A stretch of DNA of 64,000 bases from Maioricimonas rarisocia. GTDB lineage: Bacteria; Planctomycetota; Planctomycetia; Planctomycetales; Planctomycetaceae. The notes under the pieces are model-generated. The model was not told the origin of the DNA, made no database searches, and worked only from the letters and a program-made list of their open reading frames with translations. A program made the translations under genes and the position numbers. Each line of letters starts with the position of its first letter. Position 1 is the first letter of the stretch. This document shows, in pieces, positions 8,634 through 18,716 of this stretch. The DNA lies in NCBI RefSeq assembly GCF_007747795.1, contig NZ_CP036275.1, positions 4,828,001 through 4,892,000 of the forward strand, written 5' to 3'.

Positions 8634-9653
8634 TCAGAATCCACGCGCTTCGCGGATATCGTCCATCGTCCGCAGACCGTAGTCGATACCGACGTAGTCC
8701 AGAACGGAGCAGAGGGCCCGCACGGCAACGCCCATGCCGTCCGGTCCGCTGAAGCCGCCGAACTGACCGCCTCCCTTGAGGTGCGGTTCGAGTTCGAGGA
8801 AGACGCCGGGCACTCCGACCGCCTGCATTTTCTTCGTCATTTCCGGCAGATGTTCACGCAGGTCGCGAAGGATTGCTTCGTGGGCCGAGTCGCCGATGTT
8901 GGCGGGGACGAAGTTCTTGAGGCGTTCCTCGTCGACGACACCGGTCCAGGTGAGGTCTGGATCGACCTTGTAATCCTTGATGTGGATCCAGCCGATGTGG
9001 TCCCGCATGGCGACGTATTCGTCGAAGACCTGCATCCAGGACATGTTCTGGGAAGAGAGGTTGCCGCCATCGAAAATGCAGACCAGGTGGGGGGAGTCGA
9101 CCTTGCGGGCCAGCTCGGCGAGCAGGCGGCCGTTCTGTCCGATGAGGTTCGCTTCGACTTCGAGTCCGTAGACGAGGTCGTTCTTCGCACACTCATCGAC
9201 GATCGGCTTGAGCTTCTCGACCGCCTGATCGACGTACGCTTCGGGGGCTTCGGTCTGCGGATGGTAGAAGGAGAAGCCGCGGACGAGCTTTGCATCCAGG
9301 GCGTTGGCGGCCCGGATGGTGTTGGCGACTTCGGTGTTGAGGTACTCATCGAGCTCGACGTACCTGTTGTGGGTGCCGTCGTCGACGTCGAGCAGCTTCA
9401 CCTTGCCGATCCGCGAGCCGATGCTCGTCACCGACATGCCGTACTCGTCGTGCAGGGCCTTCAGCTGCGTCAGCTTCTCGTCGCTCAGTTCGACGACGTG
9501 CTCGACGGTGCCGGTGCCGGTCACATCGACGAAGCGGGGGCTGTAGTAGCGAAGGCCGAGGGCGGCCAGAGCGGCCATCTGCTCGACGGCGGTCTTGTGG
9601 TTGGCGGCTTCGTCGGCGAAGGCGGAAAGGACAATTGCGGGCTGATCCGGCAT
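8634..9653 (-). CDS. Sugar phosphate isomerase/epimerase (AP-endonuclease-2-like TIM barrel)
   Basis: About 339 residues from the ATG at 9653 ([16 protein letters not shown]), preceded by a GGGA at a good distance; ATGs at 9680 and 9710 are alternatives. The TIM-barrel family motifs are [30 protein letters not shown] and [10 protein letters not shown], which carry the metal-binding His/Asp/Glu residues of xylose-isomerase-like proteins. It should isomerise or epimerise a keto-sugar or inositol-type substrate in the cytosol. It is divergent from a Gfo/Idh/MocA oxidoreductase, a frequent partner in planctomycete carbohydrate loci. The exact substrate is unknown. Confidence 0.85.
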   Translation of the reverse strand: MPDQPAIVLSAFADEAANHKTAVEQMAALAALGLRYYSPRFVDVTGTGTVEHVVELSDEKLTQLKALHDEYGMSVTSIGSRIGKVKLLDVDDGTHNRYVELDEYLNTEVANTIRAANALDAKLVRGFSFYHPQTEAPEAYVDQAVEKLKPIVDECAKNDLVYGLEVEANLIGQNGRLLAELARKVDSPHLVCIFDGGNLSSQNMSWMQVFDEYVAMRDHIGWIHIKDYKVDPDLTWTGVVDEERLKNFVPANIGDSAHEAILRDLREHLPEMTKKMQAVGVPGVFLELEPHLKGGGQFGGFSGPDGMGVAVRALCSVLDYVGIDYGLRTMDDIREARGF

Positions 9654-9804
9654 TCGTTGCATTCCCAAGGCTGCGGTCATGACGTTAAGGTTCGTGTCTG
9701 AGCGCGTCATTGTTGGCTCGCCGCCTGCCCCTTGCAAGCGATGGCCCGCTCTTTGGATGTCCCGCCCCACGCGCACACCCCGAGTTGACACTGGAACTGC
9801 TGCA

Positions 9805-11088
9805 ATGACTGCGACCCCGACGCATCGCCTGCGTGCCGGCATGATCGGCATGGGGATGATCTTCGACGAGACCTACCGGCCCTTTTTTGAGCGGGCACAT
9901 CAGGAGGGGGTGTATTCGCGGCGATTCGGGGACGTCGACGTTCCGCTGACCGGCGTGGCGACCCGCACCGGGCGCCGGGCCGAGGCGTACCACCAGCGGG
10001 CGGTGTCGGCCGGACAGATTGCCGATTTCCGCAGTTTCGCCGGCGAAAACTCTGTGGGCGACATGCTCGAGCAGGGAGTCGACTTCGCCTGCGTGGCCAC
10101 GCCGGATGACCGGCACTTCCCGGCAGCGAAGGCTGTGCTCGAGTCGGGGACGCACCTGCTGGTCGAAAAGCCTTCGGTGCTGAAGCTGCAGGAACTGGAC
10201 GAGCTGATCCGCCTGGCCGACGAAAAGGGCGTGCTCGCCAAGGCGGTCTACCACAAGCTGCTCGATCCGGATCACAAGAAGTTGCGGACGCTCGTCCACG
10301 ACGACGTCCTGCAGCACGTGAACACCGGCTACTGCACACTGCTTGAGCCGAAGGCGATTTCCGGCTCGCAGTTTTCCGAATGGATCACCGGCCGCAATCC
10401 CGGCACGTACGTCGCCGTCCACTACATCAAGCTGATCGATTTCAGCTTCGGCGGTCGCCTGAAGACCGTGATGGCGACCGGTCAGCGGGGACTGGTGGGG
10501 CCCGCCGACGGTCCGACCTGGGACAGCAACCAGCTGCGGATGATCTACGAATACGAGGATGGCCGCGAAGCGGCGTTCGACATCCACACCTCCTGGGTGA
10601 CGCCCGACAACTTCCCCGGCTACGTCGAGCAGGAGGTGCAGTTCCGCTTCGACAACGGCGTCTGGAACGGTCATTCCCGCAAGCGGGGCGTCGAATGCAC
10701 CGTCGAGGGGAAGACGCCGAACGAGATGAAGATCTCGATCAACAACCATTACAACGCTCCCGCGGTCGAACCCTGGGGAGAACGGACGCAGCGTGGCTAT
10801 GGCGTCGAGGTGATCGAGCGGTTTGTCCGGGAAGTGGCCGACGTCGAGTATGGCGGGCCGGAGAGTGAGCGGGCCGAGCGTCTGCATGCTGCCCGTTCGC
10901 TGACGTACAACGATCTGTCGGCCGATCGACAGGTGGTGGCGGCCGTGCAGGCCCTCGAAGCAATTCTCGAGCGGGCTGCGAACGGAGAACCGGACTGCGT
11001 TGTCCGGGTGAATGATCCACGCGGGGGACTGGTGCTGTACCGCCCCGGATCGTCCGACGCCGAAGTGCTCTACGAGCCGACCGTCTGA
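9805..11088 (+). CDS. Gfo/Idh/MocA family NAD(P)-dependent oxidoreductase
   Basis: 428 residues from the ATG at 9805. The N-terminal Rossmann domain opens [13 protein letters not shown] (a GxGxxF-like dinucleotide motif). Next come [24 protein letters not shown] and the family-defining LLVEKPSVL with the catalytic EKP lysine. The C-terminal alpha/beta substrate domain is complete. No signal peptide or TAT motif is visible, so it is cytosolic, unlike many planctomycete members. It probably oxidises or reduces a sugar or cyclitol carbonyl, perhaps one handled by the divergent isomerase (inference from adjacency). Substrate is not determinable. Confidence 0.88.
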   Translation: MTATPTHRLRAGMIGMGMIFDETYRPFFERAHQEGVYSRRFGDVDVPLTGVATRTGRRAEAYHQRAVSAGQIADFRSFAGENSVGDMLEQGVDFACVATPDDRHFPAAKAVLESGTHLLVEKPSVLKLQELDELIRLADEKGVLAKAVYHKLLDPDHKKLRTLVHDDVLQHVNTGYCTLLEPKAISGSQFSEWITGRNPGTYVAVHYIKLIDFSFGGRLKTVMATGQRGLVGPADGPTWDSNQLRMIYEYEDGREAAFDIHTSWVTPDNFPGYVEQEVQFRFDNGVWNGHSRKRGVECTVEGKTPNEMKISINNHYNAPAVEPWGERTQRGYGVEVIERFVREVADVEYGGPESERAERLHAARSLTYNDLSADRQVVAAVQALEAILERAANGEPDCVVRVNDPRGGLVLYRPGSSDAEVLYEPTV

Positions 11089-11261
11089 GGACTCCATCCT
11101 GCCGGGATCAGGCGGGGCGTCCCTCCGAAGAGTGTCTGCTCAACACTGCCGGTTTCCGGGACCGGTCGAGCCGGGAAACAGAGCGGCTCGCAGTCTCGTG
11201 CCCCGAACGTTTCTCCGCTAGGATGATTTCAACTGTTACTTATGTGAGAGAGCGACGACAC

Positions 11262-12683
11262 ATGACCAGCCCGATTCAGTTCCCTGGAGAGGAACGTTCC
11301 AACGAAGTCCGTGCCCTCGTGGCCGCGGATGAGCCGGTTGCCCAGCGCACATTTACCCCCTCGCAGGCGGTGTTTGCGAAGTCGGCCGGATCGTTCCACT
11401 TTACGCCCGAGGGACGCCGGCTGTACGACTACTCGAGCGGTGTGCTGGTCTCGAATCTGGGGCACAACCCGCGTCGGTGGATGCAGCGGTTCGGCGAGTA
11501 CCTGGGCTGGAAGCCCGAACACCTTGCCGGCGAAGGGGACGGGGACTACTTCGAAGCGGTTACGCTGACGTCCTACAACGCCATCACCGAGATCGAGGCG
11601 ACCGCTGTCGAGCGGCTGCTCAAGAGCATGCGGTCGACGGAATATGGCAAGCGGCTCGGTTCGGTCCTGTGGGCGGCTTCCGGCTCGGAAGCGGTCCAGA
11701 AGGCACTCTGGTGCTGCCTGCATCGGGACGAGAACCGCGATCTGATTGTTGCGACGCGTTACGGATTCCACGGCAAAAAGGGTCTGTCGGGAGCCGTCAC
11801 CGGCAGCGAGAAAGATGCTGACCGCGATCCACGGGTGAAGTTCATCAGCTTCCCCATGGAAGAGATCGACGATGTCAGCAAGTACGGAGACGAACTCGAC
11901 CTGACTCGCTATCGCAAGGAACTGGACGCTCTGTGGGAGGAGTACGGATCGCGGCTGAACTGCCTGATCACCGAGCCGTATCTGGGAGGTGGGGGCAGCT
12001 ATCACCCGCCACTGTCGTACCTGAAGATGGTCCGGGAATGGTGCGACGAGCACGATATCCTGTTCATCCTCGACGAAGTACAGGCAAACTTCGGCCGGAC
12101 GGGCAAGATGTACGCCTTCGAGAAATACGAGATCGAGCCGGATCTCGTCTGCCTAGGCAAGGGGATGGGGAATGGCGTTCCCGTCAACGCGACCGTCGGC
12201 CGCAAGGACGTGCTGGCAACCCTGACGTACGGTGAAGGCTCCGACACCTGGAGTGCCGCTCCGCTTGCATGTGCCGCTCTGCTGGCGACGCTCGATGAGT
12301 TCGAGCAGACGGACGTCATGGAGAACACGGCCCGGCTGAGCGAAAAGTTCTTCGCCGGTCTGGAGAAGCTGAAGGAGACCGGCATCATCGCCCGCGTGCG
12401 GGGTGAGGGGATGGTCTTCGGCATCGAATGCGCCGCGGTCGGCAGCCTCGATCCCAAAGAGGTGGCCACCGAAGTCGTCCGGACCTGCTATCTCGGCGAA
12501 GAGGGTGGCGACGGCATCCACCTGCTCGGTGCACTGGCCGGCAAGGTCATACGCGTCAGCCCGCCGATGACGATGACCGCCGACGAGGCGGACGCGTCGC
12601 TCGATCTGCTGTACCGCCTGCTGAGCGGACTGTCGGAAAAACTGCAGTCGACGGAAGCGGCCGGCGTGGGAACATCCGGATAA
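11262..12683 (+). CDS. Class III (PLP-dependent) aminotransferase
   Basis: 473 residues from the ATG at 11262; an in-frame ATG at 11223 would add 13 residues. Fold-type I aminotransferase: substrate end YDYSSGVLVSNLGHNP, the PLP-phosphate region WAASGSEAVQKAL, the PLP-ring Asp in FILDEVQANFGRTGKMYAFE, and the Schiff-base Lys in CLGKGMGNGVPVNATVG. The large domain ends in the usual MVFGIECA and RVSPPMTMT. Likely transfers an omega-amino group from an amine or amino acid to a keto acid, as in the 4-aminobutyrate or diaminopimelate-like branches; the donor cannot be named. It follows the oxidoreductase by 173 bases and ends before a strong terminator. Confidence 0.88.
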   Translation: MTSPIQFPGEERSNEVRALVAADEPVAQRTFTPSQAVFAKSAGSFHFTPEGRRLYDYSSGVLVSNLGHNPRRWMQRFGEYLGWKPEHLAGEGDGDYFEAVTLTSYNAITEIEATAVERLLKSMRSTEYGKRLGSVLWAASGSEAVQKALWCCLHRDENRDLIVATRYGFHGKKGLSGAVTGSEKDADRDPRVKFISFPMEEIDDVSKYGDELDLTRYRKELDALWEEYGSRLNCLITEPYLGGGGSYHPPLSYLKMVREWCDEHDILFILDEVQANFGRTGKMYAFEKYEIEPDLVCLGKGMGNGVPVNATVGRKDVLATLTYGEGSDTWSAAPLACAALLATLDEFEQTDVMENTARLSEKFFAGLEKLKETGIIARVRGEGMVFGIECAAVGSLDPKEVATEVVRTCYLGEEGGDGIHLLGALAGKVIRVSPPMTMTADEADASLDLLYRLLSGLSEKLQSTEAAGVGTSG

Positions 12684-12715
12684 CCCGGGTGGTCCGCAAG
12701 CGTGATGCAAGCGAA

Positions 12716-12747
12716 AAAGGGGGCTCCGGTGATCCGGGGCCCCCTTT
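12716..12747. terminator. Strong intrinsic terminator after the aminotransferase gene
   Basis: A 14-bp stem (AAAGGGGGCTCCGG pairing with CCGGGGCCCCCTTT, one G-U pair) around a TGAT loop, with an A-run before and a short T-run after. It begins 33 bases after the aminotransferase stop and can work in both directions. Confidence 0.85.
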
Positions 12748-12813
12748 CTGCATGACAGGCGTGATATGACCGGACCGCGTCGTCGGCAGATGAGTCAAAG
12801 TCGCGCCAGCCTG

Positions 12814-12843
12814 TTGACACTGGTGTGCGCACAGGGATACAAG
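12814..12843 (+). promoter_or_regulatory. Sigma-70-type promoter, TTGACA-N18-TACAAG
   Basis: A perfect -35 (12814-12819), an 18-base spacer and a near-consensus -10 (12838-12843). The expected start of transcription near 12850 gives an 80-base leader for the exported Gly/Tyr/Cys-rich protein. The architecture matches the promoter at 48995-49024. Confidence 0.6.
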
Positions 12844-12931
12844 AAATCAGGAGCCGTCAGGGACCGGTTCGACGGATCTGAGTGTTCCCTCTCCATCGCG
12901 TTATGTGACGAAGAAAGCAAAGGCCTGGCCA

Positions 12932-13816
12932 ATGCCTCATCGTGCCTCCCGATATCTGAGTCTTGTTCTGACCACCGCTGCACTGCTTGCGCTGCCGACC
13001 AGCTCGGCAGAGGCCTGTTGGTGGGGCTGGGGATGGGGCGGAGGTTACGGCGCGTACTACGCTCCGCAGCCGGTCACGTACGGCTACGCCGGCTACGCCA
13101 CTGGCTACCGGGGTTACTACGCTGGTTATGCCGGCTACAGCTCGCCGTGTGGCCCGGGTGGCTGCGGCGTGACGAGCTACTACGCCGGTTCGTCGTGCGG
13201 CACCTGTGGTCCCTGCGGGCTGAGCAGTTGCGGCTACGGGTGCGGTTATGGCTGCAATGTCTGTGGTGACGGCAACTGCCCCGGTGGCGACTGCGGCGTG
13301 AATTATGCGCCGGCCGACGGTGAGCCGATTCCAGACGACAATGTTTCCGGCAGCGGCAGCGACGTGCCGCGGACGTACTCCGATGAGCCGGAAGAAGACC
13401 GGTTGCCCCCGCAGCCGGCCGACGATGACTTCGAAGCACCGATCCGCGGTCGCGAAGGTTCGAGTATCCCCGATGGTGATTCGAGCGCTCCGGAATCCCG
13501 GCCCGATTCGAGCATTCCGCGGGGCGGACTGAGCATCCCGATGAACGACGGCTCAGCCGATCCCTTCCCCGAGCGAAATCCGGCCGGTGCCGAACCCGGT
13601 GCCGATGAATCGATCAACTTCGAGCCCGAAGTCGAACCGCTCGAGATCGAAGGCCCCCTGACACTGCGTGTCTCGCCGGCCCGTTCCCGCGTTTCGGTCA
13701 AGGCACGCTATCGGCTGCCGAACGTGGCGCGGCTGAAGGTCGAACCGGATGCGGACGGCTGGATTCCGGTCGCTGACGACGCCGATGCGGAAGCGGCAAA
13801 GGTCGCCAGCAACTGA
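12932..13816 (+). CDS. Exported Gly/Tyr/Cys-rich protein with acidic low-complexity tail
   Basis: 294 residues from the ATG at 12932 (AAAGG upstream); GTG at 12905 is an alternative. A signal peptide ends at SSAEA. Residues 30-110 are made of GYG, YYAGY and CGPCG-type units with about 14 cysteines, a composition seen in planctomycete GYR/YTV-like surface proteins. The middle is acidic and Pro/Ser-rich with recurring S-S-I-P (GSSIPDG, DSSIPRG, LSIPMND). The last 60 residues (LTLRVSPARSRVSVKARYRLP) look beta-rich. No enzymatic motif. Probable role: structural or adhesive envelope component, possibly disulfide cross-linked. Function is inferred from composition only. Confidence 0.75.
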   Translation: MPHRASRYLSLVLTTAALLALPTSSAEACWWGWGWGGGYGAYYAPQPVTYGYAGYATGYRGYYAGYAGYSSPCGPGGCGVTSYYAGSSCGTCGPCGLSSCGYGCGYGCNVCGDGNCPGGDCGVNYAPADGEPIPDDNVSGSGSDVPRTYSDEPEEDRLPPQPADDDFEAPIRGREGSSIPDGDSSAPESRPDSSIPRGGLSIPMNDGSADPFPERNPAGAEPGADESINFEPEVEPLEIEGPLTLRVSPARSRVSVKARYRLPNVARLKVEPDADGWIPVADDADAEAAKVASN

Positions 13817-13944
13817 ATCCGCCGTGTCGGGGCAGGGTGGCGAGACGTTCGCTGTTGCAGGCGTCGTTGAATGCTGGGGCCATGCCGCCTGAGCGAGGTG
13901 GACAATCGGCCAGCGCCGCAGCCACCATTGCCGCGGAAAAAGCT

Positions 13945-14751
13945 TCAGCAGGCGGTTTTCACCTTCGATGACGAGGCGATCCGCGGAGCCGGGACGAGCG
14001 GGAACCGCAGGATGAACGCGGTTCCCTTGCCGACGACGCTCTCGACGCGAATCCGTCCCTGGTGGGCCTCGATGACGTCCTTGCACAAGGCCAGCCCCAG
14101 GCCGGTTCCTCCCTGTCCCTGATCATCCACTTCTTTCGTGGTGAAGAAGGGGGCGAAGATCTGGGGCAGTTTGTCGGCAGGGATTCCGACGCCGGTGTCG
14201 CGTACCGTCACCTCGCTGAACCCTTCTTCCGGATTCGCCTGGACGGTGATGGAGAGCACTCCCCCCGCGTCCATCGCCTGACGGGCGTTGATGATCAGGT
14301 TGAGCAGCACCTGCTGGACCTGGCAGCCATTCACGGCCGACCAGGGCTCGCCGGAGAACTGCGTCTGGCAGTGAATGCGATGCTTCTGCAGGTCTTTCTC
14401 GACGAGCACAAGCACATCCTGGACGAGCTGCGACAGGCTGGCGGGTTCGCGGCGGTCCCCTTTGGCCCGGGCGTAGGACAGCATGCTGGTAGTGATCTTC
14501 GCAGCCCGCTGACCGGCGGTGAGGATCTTGTCGAACGCTTTCTCTCGCGTCGCCTCGTCCTTGTGGCGGATGCCCATCTTCGCGTAGTTGATCACCGTCA
14601 TGAGAATGTTGTTGAACTCATGAGTGATCGACGAGGCGAGGGCTCCGACCGAGCTGAGCTTCTGTGCCTGCATGAGCTGCTGCCTCAGCTCGGCATTCTC
14701 CGCTTTCAGACGGGCGAGTTCGGACTCGAGTGTGCGAAGGTCCTGAGTCAT
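13945..14751 (-). CDS. Sensor-less histidine kinase (NtrB-like HisKA-HATPase)
   Basis: 268 residues from the ATG at 14751 (MTQDLRTLESELARL). A leading coiled coil of about 30 residues replaces any sensory domain. The H-box is SSITHEFNNILMTVINYAK (phospho-His), the N-box is LNLIINARQAMDAGG, G1 is VRDTGVGIP, F is FAPFFTTK and G2 is [17 protein letters not shown], so all ATPase motifs are present. No transmembrane segment: cytosolic. No response regulator is adjacent, so it is an orphan whose input probably comes through a partner binding the coiled coil (inference). Confidence 0.9.
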   Translation of the reverse strand: MTQDLRTLESELARLKAENAELRQQLMQAQKLSSVGALASSITHEFNNILMTVINYAKMGIRHKDEATREKAFDKILTAGQRAAKITTSMLSYARAKGDRREPASLSQLVQDVLVLVEKDLQKHRIHCQTQFSGEPWSAVNGCQVQQVLLNLIINARQAMDAGGVLSITVQANPEEGFSEVTVRDTGVGIPADKLPQIFAPFFTTKEVDDQGQGGTGLGLALCKDVIEAHQGRIRVESVVGKGTAFILRFPLVPAPRIASSSKVKTAC

Positions 14752-14994
14752 GATGGGGCCGTGATTCGACAAAGGCAGGGACGGGCAGCGCGGAGGTCTC
14801 CATACGATCCGCGCAGGGGCGACCGGATTCGGCGACACCCTGACAAGGATATCGGAGACCGCCGGCGCAGTCTGAAGAGGCGGCGGTGCCGGCCGGGCGA
14901 GTTTCCGCGTGTGCCGTCTGCCGATTCGCGTTCCGTGATCTGCAGAGCCGTGACAAGCTGGGCAGACCCGTGATGCGGCGGAACTGAGGCAGAC

Positions 14995-15597
14995 TCAGCT
15001 GGAGAGCGTCTGAACCGGCAGTTCGAGAAAATTCCGCAGTAGCTGAATGCCGGCCGGGCAGAGGAAACTTTCCGGATGAAACTGCACGCCGTGGATCGGA
15101 TAGTCCCGGTGCCGAACCCCCATCAGTTCCTCCGGCTGCCCCGGTTCGCGGGTCCAGGCGCAGGGGATGAGCTCCGGGGGAAGTCCCTCGTCCGGAACGA
15201 TCAGGCTGTGGTAGCGGGTCGCTTCGAACGGATTCTCGAGTCCGCGGAACAGGCCGCTGCCGTCGTGCCACACGAGTGAGGTCTTGCCGTGCATCAGACG
15301 CTCGGCGAGCACGACCTGGCCGCCGAAGGCGTCGGAGATGGACTGATGCCCGAGGCAGACACCCAGCATCGGGATCTTCGGGCCCAGCCGGGCGATGACC
15401 TCGGTCGAGATGCCGGCTTCCCTGGGTGTGCACGGTCCGGGCGAGACGATGATGCGGTCCGGCTGAAGTGCCTCGATCTGCTCGACGGTAATCTGGTCGT
15501 TCCGCTCGACGCGGATGTCGAGCCGCGGATCGATTTCGCCGAGCCTCTGAACCAGGTTGTAGGTGAACGAGTCGTAGTTATCGAGAACGAAGATCAT
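14995..15597 (-). CDS. trpG: Class I glutamine amidotransferase, anthranilate/aminodeoxychorismate synthase component II
   Basis: 200 residues from the ATG at 15597 (MIFVLDNYDSFTYNLVQ), the standard start of TrpG/PabA. Hydrolyses glutamine and delivers ammonia to the chorismate-binding partner for tryptophan or folate. Catalytic triad: Cys in LGVCLGHQSI, His and Glu in GVQFHPESFL. ISPG-type oxyanion strand is IIVSPGPCTPREAG. No trpE/pabB lies nearby, so whether it serves tryptophan, p-aminobenzoate or both (amphibolic use is common) cannot be decided; the symbol is used for the family. Confidence 0.9.
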   Translation of the reverse strand: MIFVLDNYDSFTYNLVQRLGEIDPRLDIRVERNDQITVEQIEALQPDRIIVSPGPCTPREAGISTEVIARLGPKIPMLGVCLGHQSISDAFGGQVVLAERLMHGKTSLVWHDGSGLFRGLENPFEATRYHSLIVPDEGLPPELIPCAWTREPGQPEELMGVRHRDYPIHGVQFHPESFLCPAGIQLLRNFLELPVQTLSS

Positions 15598-15988
15598 CGG
15601 CAGTCTCGCAGGAGGTTTCTGCAATCGTAGCGATTCGCGGCCGGGGGGCGAAACGGTTCCGGAAGCGATTTCGGCGGACAGATCCGTTCGTCACGACGAC
15701 GACGGTGTCGCCGATTTCGACAGATGCGCAGGAACTGCGGTTCGCGTGCTCTGGCGAGTCGGGGCGGGAGCTTGTGGGTGTTCACGTGCGGGCACGATGC
15801 TACAATAGCGGTTTTGCGATGGCTGCGGAGTCACGAACCGGTGGCGATTGAGCCGAAGTGCTGCTGTCGCAACGAGTTGCAATGCACGCTGCAGGCCGCT
15901 CCCGCGTCGAATGCTTCGCTCCTCTGGAGCAGGGTTCGCGCTGGTCGTCCGCAGCCGCCCGTATAAATTTGAGGCCTGAGGTACAGAC
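15598..15988. other. Divergent intergenic region between trpG and aceE
   Basis: About 390 bases with no supported gene. Apart from the extended -10 listed separately, only GC-rich non-coding sequence and short frames antisense to each other are visible. Confidence 0.5.
15798..15806 (+). promoter_or_regulatory. Candidate extended -10 promoter for aceE
   Basis: TGCTACAAT fits an extended -10 (TG-n-TATAAT). No good -35 lies at the usual distance. A start near 15813 would give a leader of about 175 bases before aceE, so the assignment is tentative. Confidence 0.35.
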
Positions 15989-18688
15989 ATGTCGGTAGAA
16001 CCGGTAGTCGACGGATCCGTCCACGGCATCGATCCACTGGAGCTTGAAGAGTGGTACGAGTCGCTGGAGGACGTGCTGCACCGCTACGGCGCGGAACGGA
16101 CACAGCAGCTGCTGGTTCAACTCCAGGAGCGGGCCTACCACCGCGGCGTGATGATTCCGTTCCACGCCACGACGCCGTACATCAATTCCATTCACGTCGG
16201 CGATCAGCCCCGCTATCCGGGTAACCTCGAAATCGAGCGGCGGATCAAGAGCATCATCCGCTGGAACGCGATGGCGATGGTCGTGCGGGCGAACACCGCG
16301 ACCAACGTGGGCGGCCACATTTCGACGTTTGCCTCGTCGGCAACGCTTTATGAAGTCGCGTTCAACCACTTCTTCCATGCCCGGACGAAGGACCATCCCG
16401 GCGACATGGTCTACTTCCAGGGGCACGCCTCCCCCGGCATGTACTCACGGGCCTTTGTGGAAGGCCGGCTGGACGAGGAACGCCTGAAGAACTTCCGCCA
16501 GGAAGTTCCTCGTGGGAGCGGCCTGTCCTCCTACCCTCACCCGTGGCTGATGGAAGATTTCTGGCAGTTCCCCACGGTCTCGATGGGGCTGGGGCCGATC
16601 TGCTCGATCTACCATGCCCGCTTCCTGCGGTACCTGCAGCATCGCGGCCTGATCGATACCTCCCAGTCGCACGTCTGGTGCTTCGTCGGTGACGGTGAAG
16701 TCGACGAACCGGAAACGCTCGGGGCCCTGACGCTGGCTGCCCGCGAGAACCTGGACAACCTGATCTGGGTCGTGAACTGCAACCTGCAGCGTCTGGACGG
16801 TCCGGTGCGTGGTAACGGCAAGATCATCCAGGAACTGGAAGGGGCCTTCCGCGGTGCCGGCTGGAACTGCCTGAAGGTCATCTGGGGACGCGACTGGGAC
16901 TCGCTGCTCGCGCATGACGTCAACGGCAAGCTTGTCAAACGGATGGGCGAGATCGTCGACGGCCAGTTCCAGAAGTACAGCGTCTCGGACGGTGCCTACA
17001 TCCGCGAGCACTTCTTCGGGGCCGATCCCGAACTGGCCGAGATGGTCGACCACCTCTCGGACGAGCAGCTGCGGAAGATGCGTCGCGGCGGCCACGAGCC
17101 CGAAAAGGTTTACGCCGCCTTCAAGGCCGCCCACGAACATACGGGTGCCCCCACGGTCATCCTCGCCAAGACCATCAAGGGATACGGACTGGGTGAAGCG
17201 GGTGAAGGCCGCAACATCGCCCACAATCAGAAGAAGATCAATCTCGAAGAGCTGCGTCAGTTCCGCGACCGGTTCAACATTCCGATCGCCGACGACCAGC
17301 TCGAGAGCATGCCGTTCTACCGTCCGCCGGCCGACAGCGAGGAGATGGTCTATCTCCACCAGCGCCGTGAGCAGCTGGGTGGCTTCGTTCCCGAACGGCG
17401 CCCGACTGACGAGACGCTCGACATTCCGGCCCTCGAGGACAAGTCGTTCGCCCGTCAGATGCGGGGAACCGGCGACAAGGGGACCGCGTCGACGACGCAG
17501 GCGTACAGCGCCATCCTGATGGGACTGATGAAGACGAAGACGCTCGGCGAGCGGATCGTTCCCATCATTCCCGACGAAGCCCGTACCTTCGGTATGGAAG
17601 GCTTCTTCAGCAGCTTCGGGATCTATTCGAGCAAGGGCCAGCAGTACGAACCGGTCGATCGCGACCAGATGATGTACTACAAGGAGGCCAAGGACGGGCA
17701 GGTCCTCGAAGAAGGCATCAACGAAGCCGGTGCGATGTCGTCCTTCATCGCGGCCGGAACGGCCTACGCCAACCTCGGCATCCAGATGGTGCCGTTCTAC
17801 ATCTACTACTCGATGTTCGGCTTCCAGCGGGTGGGGGATCTCATCTGGTGTGCGGCCGATTCGCGGGTGAAGGGCTTCCTCGTCGGTGGTACGTCCGGCC
17901 GGACGACGCTCAACGGCGAAGGCCTGCAGCATGAGGACGGTCACAGCCAGCTGGTGGCCACGACCGTTCCCAACCTGGTCGCCTACGACCCGGCCTTCGC
18001 GTACGAGCTGGCCATCATCATGCAGGATGGTCTGCGGCGGATGTACGTCGACAACGAGTGCATCTTCTACTACCTCTCGGTCTATAACGAGCAGTATGAG
18101 ATGCCCGCCATGCCCGAGCGGGAGGGCATTGTCGAAGGCGTGCTCAAGGGGATGTATCGACTCACGGACACGCCATCCGGCGACGGGCAGCAGGTTCGCC
18201 CGCAGCTGTTCGGCAGCGGCACGATTCTGCCGCAGGTGCTCAAGGCTCAGACGATGCTGCAGGAGCGCTACGGCATCGGTACCGATGTCTGGAGCGTGAC
18301 CAGTTACAGCGAACTGTGCCGCGAGGCGATGAAGACCAGCCGCTGGAACCGTCTGCATCCCGATCAGGAACAGAAGAAGTCGTACCTCGAACAATCGCTT
18401 TCGGGAATCGACGGGCCGTTCATTGCGGCCAGCGACAATGTCCGCCTCGTTCCGGATCAGATCCGCGAGTGGATTCCCGGCGATTATGTCGTGCTGGGAA
18501 CCGACGGCTTCGGCCGTTCGGATACCCGCGAGGTCCTGCGGCGGCACTTCGAGATCGATCCCGAATGCACCGTCTACGCGACGCTGCACGCTCTGGCCGA
18601 GCAGGGACAGTTCGACAAGGCACGCCTGCCGCAGGTGCTCGAAGAACTCGGCATCGATCCCGAAAAGATCAATCCGCTGATCGCCTGA
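15989..18688 (+). CDS. aceE: Pyruvate dehydrogenase E1 component, homodimeric type
   Basis: 899 residues, full length for AceE (about 890). Thiamine-diphosphate enzyme that decarboxylates pyruvate and acetylates the lipoyl group of E2. Visible features: LEEWYESLEDVLHRYG N-terminus, HISTFASSATLYEVAFNHFF, the TPP motif GDGEVDEPETLGALTLAA ending in NCN, the central EARTFGMEGFF region, and the transketolase-like C-terminal domain with DGFGRSDTR and the closing LEELGIDPEKINPLIA. No aceF or lpd is adjacent, so E2 and E3 are encoded elsewhere. A well-formed terminator follows, and a group IIC intron has landed just behind it. Confidence 0.96.
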   Translation: MSVEPVVDGSVHGIDPLELEEWYESLEDVLHRYGAERTQQLLVQLQERAYHRGVMIPFHATTPYINSIHVGDQPRYPGNLEIERRIKSIIRWNAMAMVVRANTATNVGGHISTFASSATLYEVAFNHFFHARTKDHPGDMVYFQGHASPGMYSRAFVEGRLDEERLKNFRQEVPRGSGLSSYPHPWLMEDFWQFPTVSMGLGPICSIYHARFLRYLQHRGLIDTSQSHVWCFVGDGEVDEPETLGALTLAARENLDNLIWVVNCNLQRLDGPVRGNGKIIQELEGAFRGAGWNCLKVIWGRDWDSLLAHDVNGKLVKRMGEIVDGQFQKYSVSDGAYIREHFFGADPELAEMVDHLSDEQLRKMRRGGHEPEKVYAAFKAAHEHTGAPTVILAKTIKGYGLGEAGEGRNIAHNQKKINLEELRQFRDRFNIPIADDQLESMPFYRPPADSEEMVYLHQRREQLGGFVPERRPTDETLDIPALEDKSFARQMRGTGDKGTASTTQAYSAILMGLMKTKTLGERIVPIIPDEARTFGMEGFFSSFGIYSSKGQQYEPVDRDQMMYYKEAKDGQVLEEGINEAGAMSSFIAAGTAYANLGIQMVPFYIYYSMFGFQRVGDLIWCAADSRVKGFLVGGTSGRTTLNGEGLQHEDGHSQLVATTVPNLVAYDPAFAYELAIIMQDGLRRMYVDNECIFYYLSVYNEQYEMPAMPEREGIVEGVLKGMYRLTDTPSGDGQQVRPQLFGSGTILPQVLKAQTMLQERYGIGTDVWSVTSYSELCREAMKTSRWNRLHPDQEQKKSYLEQSLSGIDGPFIAASDNVRLVPDQIREWIPGDYVVLGTDGFGRSDTREVLRRHFEIDPECTVYATLHALAEQGQFDKARLPQVLEELGIDPEKINPLIA

Positions 18689-18716
18689 CGCAGAGTCGCG
18701 ATTGCAGAAATGACGA

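Noticed and set aside
9785-9790. TTGACA upstream of the Gfo/Idh/MocA gene
   Set aside because: A -10 at normal distance would fall inside the gene beyond its start codon, so it is unlikely to be its promoter.
13020-13310. Short tandem repeats in the Gly/Tyr/Cys-rich gene, first considered as a CRISPR-like array
   Set aside because: They are codon-level repeats of GYG/CG units inside a reading frame with a signal peptide, with no regular spacers.
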